Assembly (NCBI GenBank): GCA_022340565.1
Contig: JAJDNR010000026.1
Location: 1-64,000 of the forward strand
Direction of reading: 5' to 3'
From: Desulfofustis sp.
GTDB lineage: Bacteria; Desulfobacterota; Desulfobulbia; Desulfobulbales; Desulfocapsaceae
DNA: 64,000 nt
Below are positions 1 through 8,388 of the stretch, piece by piece. Positions within the stretch are counted from its first letter, which is position 1. Every line of letters begins with the position of its first letter. The position numbers and the translations under genes were made by a program. The notes under the pieces are model-generated. The model was not told the origin of the DNA. It worked only from the letters and a program-made list of their open reading frames with translations, and made no database searches.

Positions 1-38
1 CCGATGCGGCAGAGAAGGCCGCAGTCGACCAGAATTGA
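1..38 (+). CDS. 3' end of an upstream gene (possible)
   Basis: In the third forward frame the window opens with codons reading DAAEKAAVDQN followed by TGA. This looks like the hydrophilic C-terminus of a protein whose body lies outside the window. The segment is far too short to identify, and chance cannot be excluded. Confidence 0.3.
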   Translation, partial: DAAEKAAVDQN

Positions 39-100
39 CGAGATCCCGACCCGCTGCATCTTGACAAAAATGAAAACACCAACTCCTTCATCATTTTGAT

Positions 101-511
101 ATGACTCACGTATTCACTTACGGTTCGCTGATGTTTGAGCGGATCTGGACGAGCGTTGTCAGAGGGCAATACGAATCCCTGCACGGGACACTCTATGGGT
201 TCAAGCGCAGAAGCATCCGCAACGAGCATTACCCGGCGCTGGTACCCGGGCCGCTCACCGCCGCCGTAAAGGGCATTTTGTACCTGCATATAGACGACGG
301 GGATCTGCGCAGACTCGACTCGTTCGAGGGGAGTTACTACGCCAGAAAAACGGTTCAGGTGCACACCGACAACAACATCTTCCAGGCCGAGGCATATGTT
401 CTCGAACCCGAGTACCGGCATCTTGTCACCGACCAGGATTGGGATCCGGATCGGTTCGGAGACGAAGGGATCGACTCATTCATATCCACCTATTTCGGCT
501 TTGACAGGTAA
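101..511 (+). CDS. gamma-glutamylcyclotransferase-like (GGCT/AIG2) protein
   Basis: A 136-residue protein of the GGCT/AIG2-like fold. The N-terminal VFTYGSLM segment is the substrate-binding loop that defines the family, and DSFEGSYY carries the glutamate expected to act as general acid/base. Members release 5-oxoproline from gamma-glutamyl amino acids or amines; the exact substrate cannot be read from sequence. It is cytosolic, with no signal peptide. It ends 9 bases from the convergent small lipoprotein gene. A separate gamma-glutamyl operon lies about 56 kb away, so any functional link is speculative. Confidence 0.8.
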   Translation: MTHVFTYGSLMFERIWTSVVRGQYESLHGTLYGFKRRSIRNEHYPALVPGPLTAAVKGILYLHIDDGDLRRLDSFEGSYYARKTVQVHTDNNIFQAEAYVLEPEYRHLVTDQDWDPDRFGDEGIDSFISTYFGFDR

Positions 512-520
512 GTGCCGTTG

Positions 521-676
521 TCATCGAAGCTGGTCGATTACCAATTCGATCTTTTCCAGTAGTTCACGGCCCACCGTTTCCAGATGTTTTTTGATCCGTT
601 CACCAAGCATGCTGCAGCCACCGACGGTCAGAAGCACCACGACTGCAAACACCATCCGCAGAACAGTATGTTTCAT
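521..676 (-). CDS. small lipoprotein, 51 residues
   Basis: I chose the internal ATG at 676 rather than the ORF-track start because AGGTGG lies just upstream of it. The product begins MKHTVLRMVFAVVVLLTVGGC, a basic start plus hydrophobic segment ending in a lipobox-like VGGC, so it should be lipidated and exported. The mature part is about 30 residues, charged and probably one helix (ERIKKHLETVGRELLEKIELVIDQL). This resembles entericidin-like or other small envelope lipoproteins in architecture only; no function can be named. Confidence 0.6.
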   Translation of the reverse strand: MKHTVLRMVFAVVVLLTVGGCSMLGERIKKHLETVGRELLEKIELVIDQLR

Positions 677-928
677 TATTCCACCTATGGAATTGTTAAA
701 AATCGGCCTGTAGAGTAGGAGCAGCTTCATCTCAATTACGAATTGTATCCTAGCGTTACCTGCCACAACGTTCATTAACAAATGGACCTCATCCCCCTTT
801 TATGCTAGATAGATGGCGCGGTGTTCAGTTTGTACTTATGGTGATGCCGAACCGCTGAAGGTTTTCCTCAGGCATTGATGCTCGGCATGGTTGATTTCGT
901 GTTTTTCATTTAATTGTGGAGAGAGCAA

Positions 929-2047
929 ATGTACAAGGTTGGGTTTGTCGGCTGGAGAGGAATGGTCGGCTCTGTTCTGATGGACCGCATGGCTGAAGAG
1001 CATGACTTTCACGGCTTCGAATCGCATTTTTTCACCACCTCGCAAATCGGACAACCAGGCCCCGATGTCGGCCGCGGCCCGACGCCGCTGCTCGATGCCG
1101 AAGATGTTTCGCTGCTGGCGGACATGGATGTGGTGGTCTCCTGCCAGGGCGGCAGTTACACCGGCGCGATCTATCCCGTGCTGCGCAAACAATGGAACGG
1201 ATACTGGGTAGACGCGGCATCCTCGCTCAGGATGAGCGACGATGCCATCATCGTGCTCGATCCGGTAAACCGCAAGGTCATCGATGACGCGCTGAACCGG
1301 GGAATCAAGAATTACATCGGCGGCAACTGTACGGTGTCACTGATGATGATGGCCCTCGGCGGGCTCTTCGAGGGCGATCTCGTCGAGTGGATCTCCTCGA
1401 TGACCTACCAGGCAGCCAGCGGTGCAGGAGCCAAGAACATGCGGGAACTGTTAACCCAGATGGGAGAGCTTCACGCCGAGGTCGCCGAGCTGCTGTCGGA
1501 TCCGTCCACTGCCATTCTCGATATCGACCGCAGGATCACTGCAAAACTGTCGAGCGGAACCATGAGCCTCGACAACTGGAAGGTTCCTCTGGCCGCAAGC
1601 CTCATTCCGTGGATCGATGTGGCGTTGGAAAACGGCCAGTCCAAGGAAGAATGGAAAGGCGTGTCTGAAACCAACAAGATCCTCGGCAGAACCGGCTCGG
1701 ACATCATCCCGGTGGACGGCCTCTGCGTGCGGGTCGGTGCGATGCGCTGCCATTCGCAGGCGTTGACGATCAAGCTCAAAGAAGACCTTCCAGTATCGGA
1801 AATCGAACAGATCATCGCCGCCCACAACGACTGGGTAAAGGTGGTCCCCAACGAACGCCAGATCACCAGCGAGGAGTTGACTCCGGTGAAGGTGTCCGGC
1901 ACCCTCGCCGTACCGGTGGGACGCATTCACAAGCTCAACATCGGCCCCCGCTATCTGACCGCCTTCACGGTCGGCGACCAGCTGCTGTGGGGAGCGGCGG
2001 AACCGCTGAGACGAGCGCTCCGAATTATCCTCTCCCACCTCGGCTGA
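929..2047 (+). CDS. asd: aspartate-semialdehyde dehydrogenase
   Basis: A 372-residue cytosolic enzyme that makes aspartate-4-semialdehyde from aspartyl phosphate with NADPH, at the branch to lysine/diaminopimelate, threonine and methionine. The ATG at 929 follows GGAGAG, and the protein then begins [15 protein letters not shown], the nucleotide-binding start of the enterobacterial-type Asd. [10 protein letters not shown] holds the catalytic cysteine, and [11 protein letters not shown] follows as expected. Its length matches the family (about 367-372). It is monocistronic and ends at a strong hairpin terminator shared with the convergent gene. Confidence 0.96.
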   Translation: MYKVGFVGWRGMVGSVLMDRMAEEHDFHGFESHFFTTSQIGQPGPDVGRGPTPLLDAEDVSLLADMDVVVSCQGGSYTGAIYPVLRKQWNGYWVDAASSLRMSDDAIIVLDPVNRKVIDDALNRGIKNYIGGNCTVSLMMMALGGLFEGDLVEWISSMTYQAASGAGAKNMRELLTQMGELHAEVAELLSDPSTAILDIDRRITAKLSSGTMSLDNWKVPLAASLIPWIDVALENGQSKEEWKGVSETNKILGRTGSDIIPVDGLCVRVGAMRCHSQALTIKLKEDLPVSEIEQIIAAHNDWVKVVPNERQITSEELTPVKVSGTLAVPVGRIHKLNIGPRYLTAFTVGDQLLWGAAEPLRRALRIILSHLG

Positions 2048-2073
2048 AGATGGCTTGCATCATATGGCTCCCC

Positions 2074-2104
2074 AAAAGTCGATCCTGGTCCGGATCGGCT
2101 TTTT
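2074..2104 (+). terminator. rho-independent terminator after asd
   Basis: AAAAGTCGATCC, a six-base loop, then GGATCGGCTTTT forms a 12-pair stem with one G-T wobble and runs into a T tract. It lies 26 bases after the asd stop. The A-rich left side means it could also serve the convergent minus-strand gene. Confidence 0.8.
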
Positions 2105-2128
2105 CGTTGTTTCCTTTCTGAGCCCGGT

Positions 2129-2671
2129 CTATTCGATACCTGCGATACAGGCGATTTTGGATCCGAGCAAACCATCTCCGCAGTCTTGCAGTTGCCCGGC
2201 GATCGAACCGAGAACCTCTTTTATCACGGACGTTTTCGGCCGTGGCGACAGCAGCTGGACTTCGATCGTCTTGATATCGATGATCAATTCCTCAACCTTC
2301 TCATAGCCTTGCGAGCTCGAAAAAATCGCCTGTTTCAGTTCATCGAGCAAACTGTCGACCGCCTGCCGGTCGTCGTCATCAAGTACCGGGTTTGAACCCA
2401 GACGATGCCGCTCAGGCATCGAGTTGCCGGCGCCACCCTCTTCTCGCCTGCCCAGCGCCTCGAGTCCCTTTGCAGTAATGGCCACCCCGCCCGCCAGGGT
2501 CTTGAGTTCGGCAAACCCGTCGATAATCAGGTCCTCGGCGATCGATCCCGCCTGAACCCTGTCCAGTCCCAGGTGCTCGCCGATCGCATACATGGATACG
2601 TCCGCCCCGGTGTCGCCGCTGCTCATCTCATACAAGAGCTGCAGAAAATTGTTCATCTGCATGTCTTCCAT
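2129..2671 (-). CDS. hypothetical protein, winged-helix-like N-terminus
   Basis: A 180-residue soluble protein I do not recognise. Residues about 10-75 (MYAIGEHLGLDRVQAGSIAEDLIIDGFAEL, then a short hairpin and an ITAKGLEAL helix) look like a winged-helix DNA-binding fold. A polar linker follows, then a C-terminal helical region of about 80 residues (DDRQAVDSLLDELKQ..., IIDIKTIEVQLL). GGTGA precedes the ATG. It is the last gene of a long minus-strand run that begins at pta, 34 bases after the DUF3465 gene. A regulatory role is only a guess from the fold. Confidence 0.6.
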   Translation of the reverse strand: MEDMQMNNFLQLLYEMSSGDTGADVSMYAIGEHLGLDRVQAGSIAEDLIIDGFAELKTLAGGVAITAKGLEALGRREEGGAGNSMPERHRLGSNPVLDDDDRQAVDSLLDELKQAIFSSSQGYEKVEELIIDIKTIEVQLLSPRPKTSVIKEVLGSIAGQLQDCGDGLLGSKIACIAGIE

Positions 2672-2705
2672 ATCATGTCACCGTGAGAACTCTTTATCCC
2701 GGTTT

Positions 2706-3134
2706 CTATTCATACCGTTTACCATCGTGGAAAATCCAGCCGTCCCGGTGTCTGCCGTCCGGATCTCGGTGGGTCCAGTGCACCACCCCGCCTTTGTCGT
2801 TCCACTCGTATTCTCCGGAGAACCTGACGCTGTCGCCACGGTTGAGGTTTTCCACACGCGGCGCCAGATCCAGGTTATGTGCGACCAGTATGGTCTGTTC
2901 CGGTCCGACGCGCAGAATGAACCGTTGGTGGGCGATACCCTCAGTGTCGTCTTCGAGCACCCGTTCAACGGTCCCTCCGCCTTCCACCTGAATATCGCTC
3001 AATCGCATCTCATAAGCGTAGGCGAGGCTTTCCGGCTGTCTACCGCGGTCAGTGAAGCCTTTGAATAAGCCTCGCTGGTAGGTTACGGCGAGAATCAGCA
3101 GCACAATCAGGATTGAGATAATTCGCTGTTTCAC
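2706..3134 (-). CDS. DUF3465 family exported protein
   Basis: A 142-residue protein with an N-terminal hydrophobic segment (ISILIVLLILAVTY), either a signal peptide or an anchor. The rest matches the DUF3465 pattern: RVLEDDTEGIAHQRFIL, AHNLDLAPRV, GDSVRFSGEYEWNDKGGVVHWTHRDPDG, GWI. The fold is thought to be a small beta barrel facing the periplasm; no biochemical role is established. Its start overlaps the stop of the upstream hydrolase by four bases, so the two are probably translated together. Confidence 0.75.
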   Translation of the reverse strand: MKQRIISILIVLLILAVTYQRGLFKGFTDRGRQPESLAYAYEMRLSDIQVEGGGTVERVLEDDTEGIAHQRFILRVGPEQTILVAHNLDLAPRVENLNRGDSVRFSGEYEWNDKGGVVHWTHRDPDGRHRDGWIFHDGKRYE

Positions 3135-3931
3135 GTCTCCTCTCCCTCAAGCTGCTTGATCAGACCGGCGAGAAATTGCTGCAGACGCGATCGATAGACG
3201 GCGGACTGTTCGATGGTGTTGTGGCCGGTCCCGCTGATTATCAGATTTTCTGCGATGCCGGGCTGGAATGAACCGATCAGCTCATCGCTGATCCGCCGAG
3301 GGATGACTTCGTCGTGTTCCGCCGTCATCACCAGCACCGGTACCGTTATATCCGGCGCACGCCGGAACGATTCGTAGCGGTCCTTGAGCAGGGGAGCCAC
3401 CGGCATGAATGGGTAATAAGCGGCCGCCAGGGCGGTAATGGACGAGTAAGGAGTAACCAGCACGAGCCCTGCGATCTCTCGTTTGGAAGCGAGATAGGTG
3501 GCAATACCGGTACCGAGGCTGCGCCCCATCACCACGATGCGCCTGTGCTGCGTTCTAATCCAGTCGTAGAGGGCCAGGCCGTCAGCATACAAGCCGGCCT
3601 CACTGGGATTGCCGCTGCTGCCCCCGAATCCCCGGTAGTTCATCAAAAAGAGCGAATATTGAGAAGCGGTCTGTTTGAAAAACGGGATGTTCTGCGACAC
3701 ATCCTCGGCATTGCCCCCGAAGTAGATCAGTGCCGGTCCGCCGCCCCGCTCGACCGTCCAGATCTTGAGGCGCTGGCCGTGGTTGTGCAGCCAGTGCACT
3801 GCCGCATCCTCGCAACGGCTCGGCGGATGCGGAAAATAGAGCAAGCTGCGCTGTCGCACATAGAGATACAGGCAGAGGCAGACATAGCATCCTCCGGCGA
3901 GCAGCGCTATCCATGCAACCATTCTGATCAT
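3131..3931 (-). CDS. alpha/beta hydrolase (BEM46/ABHD-like), membrane anchored
   Basis: A 266-residue serine hydrolase. An N-terminal membrane segment (VAWIALLAGGCYVCLCLYLYV) is followed by the SLLYFPHP motif typical of bacterial BEM46-like proteins. The nucleophile elbow is GRSLGTG, the acid is probably the aspartate in TAEHDEVIP, and the histidine is in GTGHNTI. The substrate is unknown. It starts 25 bases after ypeA and overlaps the DUF3465 gene by four bases, so it belongs to the same minus-strand run. Confidence 0.8.
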   Translation of the reverse strand: MIRMVAWIALLAGGCYVCLCLYLYVRQRSLLYFPHPPSRCEDAAVHWLHNHGQRLKIWTVERGGGPALIYFGGNAEDVSQNIPFFKQTASQYSLFLMNYRGFGGSSGNPSEAGLYADGLALYDWIRTQHRRIVVMGRSLGTGIATYLASKREIAGLVLVTPYSSITALAAAYYPFMPVAPLLKDRYESFRRAPDITVPVLVMTAEHDEVIPRRISDELIGSFQPGIAENLIISGTGHNTIEQSAVYRSRLQQFLAGLIKQLEGEET

Positions 3932-3956
3932 CTCGCCTCGAGCCCGTATCCCCCAT

Positions 3957-4382
3957 TCAAGACCGCCGGTCTTCTGACAAACGGTTGCCCAGACACATCA
4001 CATCGTCGGTTGCAAAGCCGAGTTTCTCGTAAAAGCCGATCACCGCCCGGTTGGAAGATCGAACCAGAATGTTGAGCTTCGGGCAGCCCAGTTCCCGCAG
4101 CTGCTCCACGACCGTCCGTACCAGCAGGGCACCAATTCCGCGTCGCCGGTGGAGGGGGTCGACCGCCAGATAATACAGCGATCCGCGATGCCCGTCATAG
4201 CCCCCCATGGCGGTACCGATGATAGTTTCCCCGTCGACCGCGACCATGAACAAATCCGGCTGCTGACGCCGCTTCCGCTCGATATCCTTGTCCGGATCAT
4301 TCCATGCTACCACGAGCCCGCAACGCTGCCACAGGGATACGACCCGGGCCCGGTCACCGGTTCGAAATGTCCTGATCTCCAC
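3957..4382 (-). CDS. ypeA: GNAT family acetyltransferase YpeA
   Basis: A 141-residue GNAT enzyme, very close in layout to E. coli YpeA: it begins MEIRTFRTGD, has WNDPDKDIERKRR and MGGYDGHRGSLYYLAVDP, and ends in GNRLSEDR. RRRGIGALLV is the acetyl-CoA pyrophosphate loop. The acceptor is unknown. The start codon is GTG, two bases after the stop of the LUD/Fe-S gene, so it is probably cotranscribed with the lactate operon. Protein-acetylating control of that pathway is possible but not shown by the sequence. Confidence 0.85.
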   Translation of the reverse strand: MEIRTFRTGDRARVVSLWQRCGLVVAWNDPDKDIERKRRQQPDLFMVAVDGETIIGTAMGGYDGHRGSLYYLAVDPLHRRRGIGALLVRTVVEQLRELGCPKLNILVRSSNRAVIGFYEKLGFATDDVMCLGNRLSEDRRS

Positions 4383-4384
4383 GG

Positions 4385-6538
4385 CTACTTCTTTTTTCTC
4401 CGTTCCGACAACGCTTCCACCGTATGCTTCACTTCGATGTCCATGCCTCGCTTCTGCATGCCGCCGCGGATCTGCATGATGCAGCCGGGACAGTCGGTCA
4501 GCACCATGACGGCGCCGCTTGCCTCGATATTGCTCAGCTTGTTGCTCAGCAGTTGCTCGGACAGCTCCGGAAACTTGGCCGAGTAGGTACCGCCGAATCC
4601 GCAGCAGACATCTTCCTCGGCCGACTCACGGTAGTCCATTCCGGCGATGCGCATCAGGTTGCGCGGCGCGTCCTTCACACCGAGTCCCCGGCACAGGTGA
4701 CAGGGGGCATGAAACGTCACCGATTTGCCGTCGCCGACAAAATCGGCTTCCTCTACTTTCAGCACGTCGTGAACGAAAGACGACAGATCGATGACCTTGG
4801 CGCAGAACTTTTCGACGTCCGGGCGCACTTTGGGGTCGTCAGCAAGCAGCACCGGATAGTTGTGCTTCAGATGGGACGCACACGATGCGCACAGCGTTAC
4901 GATGTGATCCACGTCTTCCTTTGCGAACGCATTGAGGTTCTGCAGAGCCACGTCCCGCGAGGCGCTGCGCTCGCCCATCATCTGCACCGGCAGTCCGCAG
5001 CACGACTGCTGCATGGGAAATACCATGGAGACGTTATGGTCCTTGAACAACGCTACGGCGGCGGCCATCTGTTCGGGATAGACGAAATCCTGCACGCAGC
5101 CGGAGAACAGACCGACCTTCATCTGCGGATTTTCTACCTGGGGCCTGATTTCCGCCCACCGGTCCCTGAACGGTTTATCGGCAATGGTCGGCAGCGCCTT
5201 GAAATCGTGTTCCTTGAAAAAAATCATCGGCAGATGACGCATGAATCCATCGCTGCCGGCCACCGGCTTCTGCGCCCATTTGGCGGTTCGCAGCAGGGTG
5301 TGAAAGAGTTTTCGGTTACGCAGCACCTTGCCCAGCAGCAGGCTCGGCAACGGATGTCCTTCGTTGTCCTGAATCCGCGCATGGATCTCCTTGATCAGCC
5401 TCGGCAGATCGATGCCGCCGGCACAGATATCTTTGCAGGCCTCGCAGTTGATGCAGTTCTGAACCAGGTTCCTGGCATTTTCCTCGCCATGGAAGAAGTA
5501 AGTGAGAATCAGTCCGATGGCGCCAATGTAGACATGCCCCATCTTGTGGCCCCCAACCAGCCGGTACACCGGGCATACATTGGCGCAGGCTCCGCACCGT
5601 ACGCAGCGGAACACCTGGGAGAACAGGGGGTCGGCGACCATCTCGCGGCGGCCGTTGTCGAGCAGTACGAAATGCACTTCCTTGCGGCCATCCTCGGCGG
5701 CCCCGCATTGATTCGCGCCGGTCACCCACGTCACGTAAGAGGTGATCTGCTGGGCGGTCGCGTTTCTGGTCAGCACTTTGATCTGCGACAAAGCATCCGC
5801 GACCGTGGGAACCAGCTTGTCGATACCGAGCAGGGCCACATGCACCCTGGGCAGGGTTGTGACCAGCCGGGCATTGCCCTCGTTGGTGACGATGCCGATG
5901 GTACCGGTCTCGGCGACCGCGAAATTGGCCCCGGTGATTCCCATTTCCCCCTGAGCGAATTTCTTCCTCATCTGGTTGCGCGATACCTTGACTAGTTTTT
6001 CGATGTCCTCGTCTTCTTTTTTACCGGTAATTTCCGAAAACAGGTCTCTGACATGGTAACGGGACAGATGAATCGCCGGCATCACCATGTGCGACGGCGG
6101 CTCGTTGCGAAGCTGGACGATCCACTCACCGAGATCGGTTTCGGTAACCTCGAAGCCTTCCCGTTCCAGGGATGGAACCAGATGGGTTTCCTCGGCGGTC
6201 ATCGATTTGGTCTTGATGATTCTTTTGCAACCCGCCTTATGGCCGATTTCGGCGACAATGCGGTTGGCATGATCGCCGTCTCTGGCATGATGAACCACCA
6301 CGCCGGCAGCTTCCGCCATGCGGGTGAACCGGTCGAGGTAGTCGTCGAGCTGTTTCAGCGTGTCGTCCTTCATTTGGGCGACATCGGCCACCAGCTGATC
6401 GATGTCGATGCCGGCAAAGGCGTTGGCCCTGCCGGACCGGTACGCGACCGCGAAGGTGTCGAGGGTGGTGCGGAGATATTCGTTGTCCAGGGATTCCTGG
6501 CATAATTTGCGGTATTCTTTTAGATTCTTGGCATCCAC
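4385..6538 (-). CDS. LutA-LutB-like fusion: LUD domain, two 4Fe-4S clusters and two CCG domains
   Basis: A 717-residue cytosolic iron-sulfur flavoenzyme partner for lactate oxidation. Residues about 60-295 form a LUD (LutB/LldF) domain. CVRCGACANVCP near 311 and CINCEACKDIC near 360 are ferredoxin-type cluster sites. The C-terminal half holds two cysteine-rich CCG domains (QQSCCGLPV and DVCCGFGG), as in LutA/GlcF/HdrD. LutA and LutB are separate in Bacillus; here they are one chain. GGAGG lies nine bases before a GTG start, which is three bases after the LutC-like stop. Similar fusions sit beside pta-ackA in Desulfovibrio. Confidence 0.88.
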   Translation of the reverse strand: MDAKNLKEYRKLCQESLDNEYLRTTLDTFAVAYRSGRANAFAGIDIDQLVADVAQMKDDTLKQLDDYLDRFTRMAEAAGVVVHHARDGDHANRIVAEIGHKAGCKRIIKTKSMTAEETHLVPSLEREGFEVTETDLGEWIVQLRNEPPSHMVMPAIHLSRYHVRDLFSEITGKKEDEDIEKLVKVSRNQMRKKFAQGEMGITGANFAVAETGTIGIVTNEGNARLVTTLPRVHVALLGIDKLVPTVADALSQIKVLTRNATAQQITSYVTWVTGANQCGAAEDGRKEVHFVLLDNGRREMVADPLFSQVFRCVRCGACANVCPVYRLVGGHKMGHVYIGAIGLILTYFFHGEENARNLVQNCINCEACKDICAGGIDLPRLIKEIHARIQDNEGHPLPSLLLGKVLRNRKLFHTLLRTAKWAQKPVAGSDGFMRHLPMIFFKEHDFKALPTIADKPFRDRWAEIRPQVENPQMKVGLFSGCVQDFVYPEQMAAAVALFKDHNVSMVFPMQQSCCGLPVQMMGERSASRDVALQNLNAFAKEDVDHIVTLCASCASHLKHNYPVLLADDPKVRPDVEKFCAKVIDLSSFVHDVLKVEEADFVGDGKSVTFHAPCHLCRGLGVKDAPRNLMRIAGMDYRESAEEDVCCGFGGTYSAKFPELSEQLLSNKLSNIEASGAVMVLTDCPGCIMQIRGGMQKRGMDIEVKHTVEALSERRKKK

Positions 6539-6541
6539 CGG

Positions 6542-7159
6542 TCAATCCTCCAAAATCAGTATATGCAGTTCAAGCGGGCCGTGAACGCCGATGGAAAGCA
6601 CCCGCTCGATATCGGCGGTTCTGCTCGGCCCGGTGATAAATGCCGTATAGGTGGGCGCATCGAGCATGAACTCGGTGAGCCGCTGTCCGGCTGCGTAGGC
6701 GTCGGGTACAATAGCGGATCTTTTGAGGATGCAGACATGATACTCACAGATCATGGTGGCGAGACGCAGCTGCTCGTCCGGACAGTTCACCACGACCGTC
6801 CCGGTTTCGGCGATACCGATATCCCCGTAGGAAAGGCCGATATCGACGCCGGCAAGATGGCTGCGCAAGCCGGTGCCGATACAGTCGAGACCGTGCGTTT
6901 CAGCGGCAGCGGCGAGCAGGTCGAACTCCTGCCCGCTCAGCAGCGGCGCCGCAATTGTTTTGACAGCTCCTGCCAGGTTCACCCCTGAATCATCGATGGC
7001 ATAGCGGCGCAGTTCCTTTTTCAGGCCCAGGTCGACCGCATAATCAACCGCCTCCTCAAAGCTCCCGATGGTGCTTACGATCGCCGCGGCCGCCCGGGCC
7101 TTGTCGACGAAGCGGTCAACATCAGATACGGGTTTATCAGTCGCTTCGGTAATGCTCAT
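6542..7159 (-). CDS. LUD domain protein (LutC/LldG-like)
   Basis: A 206-residue LUD-domain protein. The start at ATG 7159 is preferred over the ORF-track start because AGGTGA precedes it and the longer version would overlap ackA. Family features include GIAETGTVVVN and the C-terminal ITGPSRTADIERVLSIGVHGPLELHILIL, which is diagnostic of LutC/YkgG. LutC works with LutA and LutB to oxidise L-lactate to pyruvate. The gene is five bases after ackA and three bases before the LutAB-like fusion. Confidence 0.88.
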   Translation of the reverse strand: MSITEATDKPVSDVDRFVDKARAAAAIVSTIGSFEEAVDYAVDLGLKKELRRYAIDDSGVNLAGAVKTIAAPLLSGQEFDLLAAAAETHGLDCIGTGLRSHLAGVDIGLSYGDIGIAETGTVVVNCPDEQLRLATMICEYHVCILKRSAIVPDAYAAGQRLTEFMLDAPTYTAFITGPSRTADIERVLSIGVHGPLELHILILED

Positions 7160-7164
7160 ACCAT

Positions 7165-8388
7165 TCACCTTTGGTCCGCAGCATCGCTCACCAGTCCGAT
7201 ACTCTCGCGGGCGATGGCGAGTTCTTCGTTGGTGGGGATCACCCAGATCTGAATTCTGCTCGTCTCCGTATGCAGCGGTGTCGGGACTTTGATGCGGCAT
7301 CGATTCCTGTCGTGGTCGAGTTCTATCCCCAGCGATTCGAGTCCCCGCAGCGACCGCTCCCGGACGATAAAATCGTTCTCCCCGATTCCCGCGGTGAATA
7401 CCAATGCATCGACCCTGCCCAGCACCGCCACATAGGCACCGATATATTTCTTGTTCCGGTAGGTCTGAACATCGAGAGCCAGCCGTGCCCGTTCATCTCC
7501 CTGTGCCGCCGCCGCGTGGATATCGCGCATATCGTTGAATCCGCAGATCCCCTTCAAGCCAGATTCCTTGTTGAGCATCGCGTCGATCCGTTCCAGATCC
7601 ATACCTTTGTTACGGTACAGGAAGGCATGGATGGCGGGATCGATATCGCCGCTGCGGGTCCCCATCACGAGTCCCTCCAGCGGCGTCATGCCGAGCGTTG
7701 TGTCGACGCTTCGGCCGTTCTCGATCGCCGTCATCGAACAGCCGTTGCCCAGATGGATCGTCACCAGATTGATGTCCGACAGCTTTTTGCCCATCAACCG
7801 GGCGCATTCCCCGGCAACGAACTTGTGCGAGGTGCCGTGAAACCCGTAACGCCGGACCCGATGCTGCTCATACAGTTCATAAGGAAGGGCGTAGATGTAT
7901 GCCCAGTCGGGGATAGTCTGGTGAAATGCGGTATCGAACACCGCAACCTGCGGTATGGCCGGAAACAGCTGCCTCGCCACGACGATGCCGTCGAGGTTGG
8001 CGGGATTGTGCAGCGGCGCCAGCGGTATATTTTCGGTGATCGCATCGATCACCGCATCGTCGATAACGGTCGGCCGCTGGAACTGCTCGCCGCCGTGCAC
8101 GACCCGGTGGCCGACAATGTCAATCTCCTTGTTGGAACGGATAACTCCGCCGTCACGGTCGCAGAGCACCGCTCCAACCAGCATCATGCCCTGATGGTGG
8201 GTAGCGATGCGCTCCTCTCTGTCGATGTTCCGCTCCTGCCCGGAGCCGGGATGTACCGTGCAGGCGATCTTTCCGACCGGCTCGCCGATCCGTTCCACGA
8301 TACCGGTAGCCAGCACTGCTTCGCTGACCATATCGAGGAGCTGAAACTTGATCGATGAACTTCCTGAATTGATGACGAGGGTCTTCAT
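7165..8388 (-). CDS. ackA: acetate kinase
   Basis: A 407-residue cytosolic kinase that turns acetyl phosphate and ADP into acetate and ATP. The start MKTLVINSGSSSIKFQL is the classic acetokinase signature, with FHGTSHKFV and IHLGNGCSMTAI further on and GIGEND near the C-terminus. Full length for the family. It overlaps the pta stop by four bases (ATGA), so kinase and phosphotransacetylase should be made in step. In this operon it supplies ATP by substrate-level phosphorylation from lactate-derived acetyl-CoA. Confidence 0.97.
   Translation of the reverse strand: MKTLVINSGSSSIKFQLLDMVSEAVLATGIVERIGEPVGKIACTVHPGSGQERNIDREERIATHHQGMMLVGAVLCDRDGGVIRSNKEIDIVGHRVVHGGEQFQRPTVIDDAVIDAITENIPLAPLHNPANLDGIVVARQLFPAIPQVAVFDTAFHQTIPDWAYIYALPYELYEQHRVRRYGFHGTSHKFVAGECARLMGKKLSDINLVTIHLGNGCSMTAIENGRSVDTTLGMTPLEGLVMGTRSGDIDPAIHAFLYRNKGMDLERIDAMLNKESGLKGICGFNDMRDIHAAAAQGDERARLALDVQTYRNKKYIGAYVAVLGRVDALVFTAGIGENDFIVRERSLRGLESLGIELDHDRNRCRIKVPTPLHTETSRIQIWVIPTNEELAIARESIGLVSDAADQR

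Noticed and set aside
4424-5995. 523-residue plus-strand ORF
   Set aside because: It is antisense to the LutAB-like gene, has His/Gln-rich composition and matches no family; it is a GC-bias shadow.
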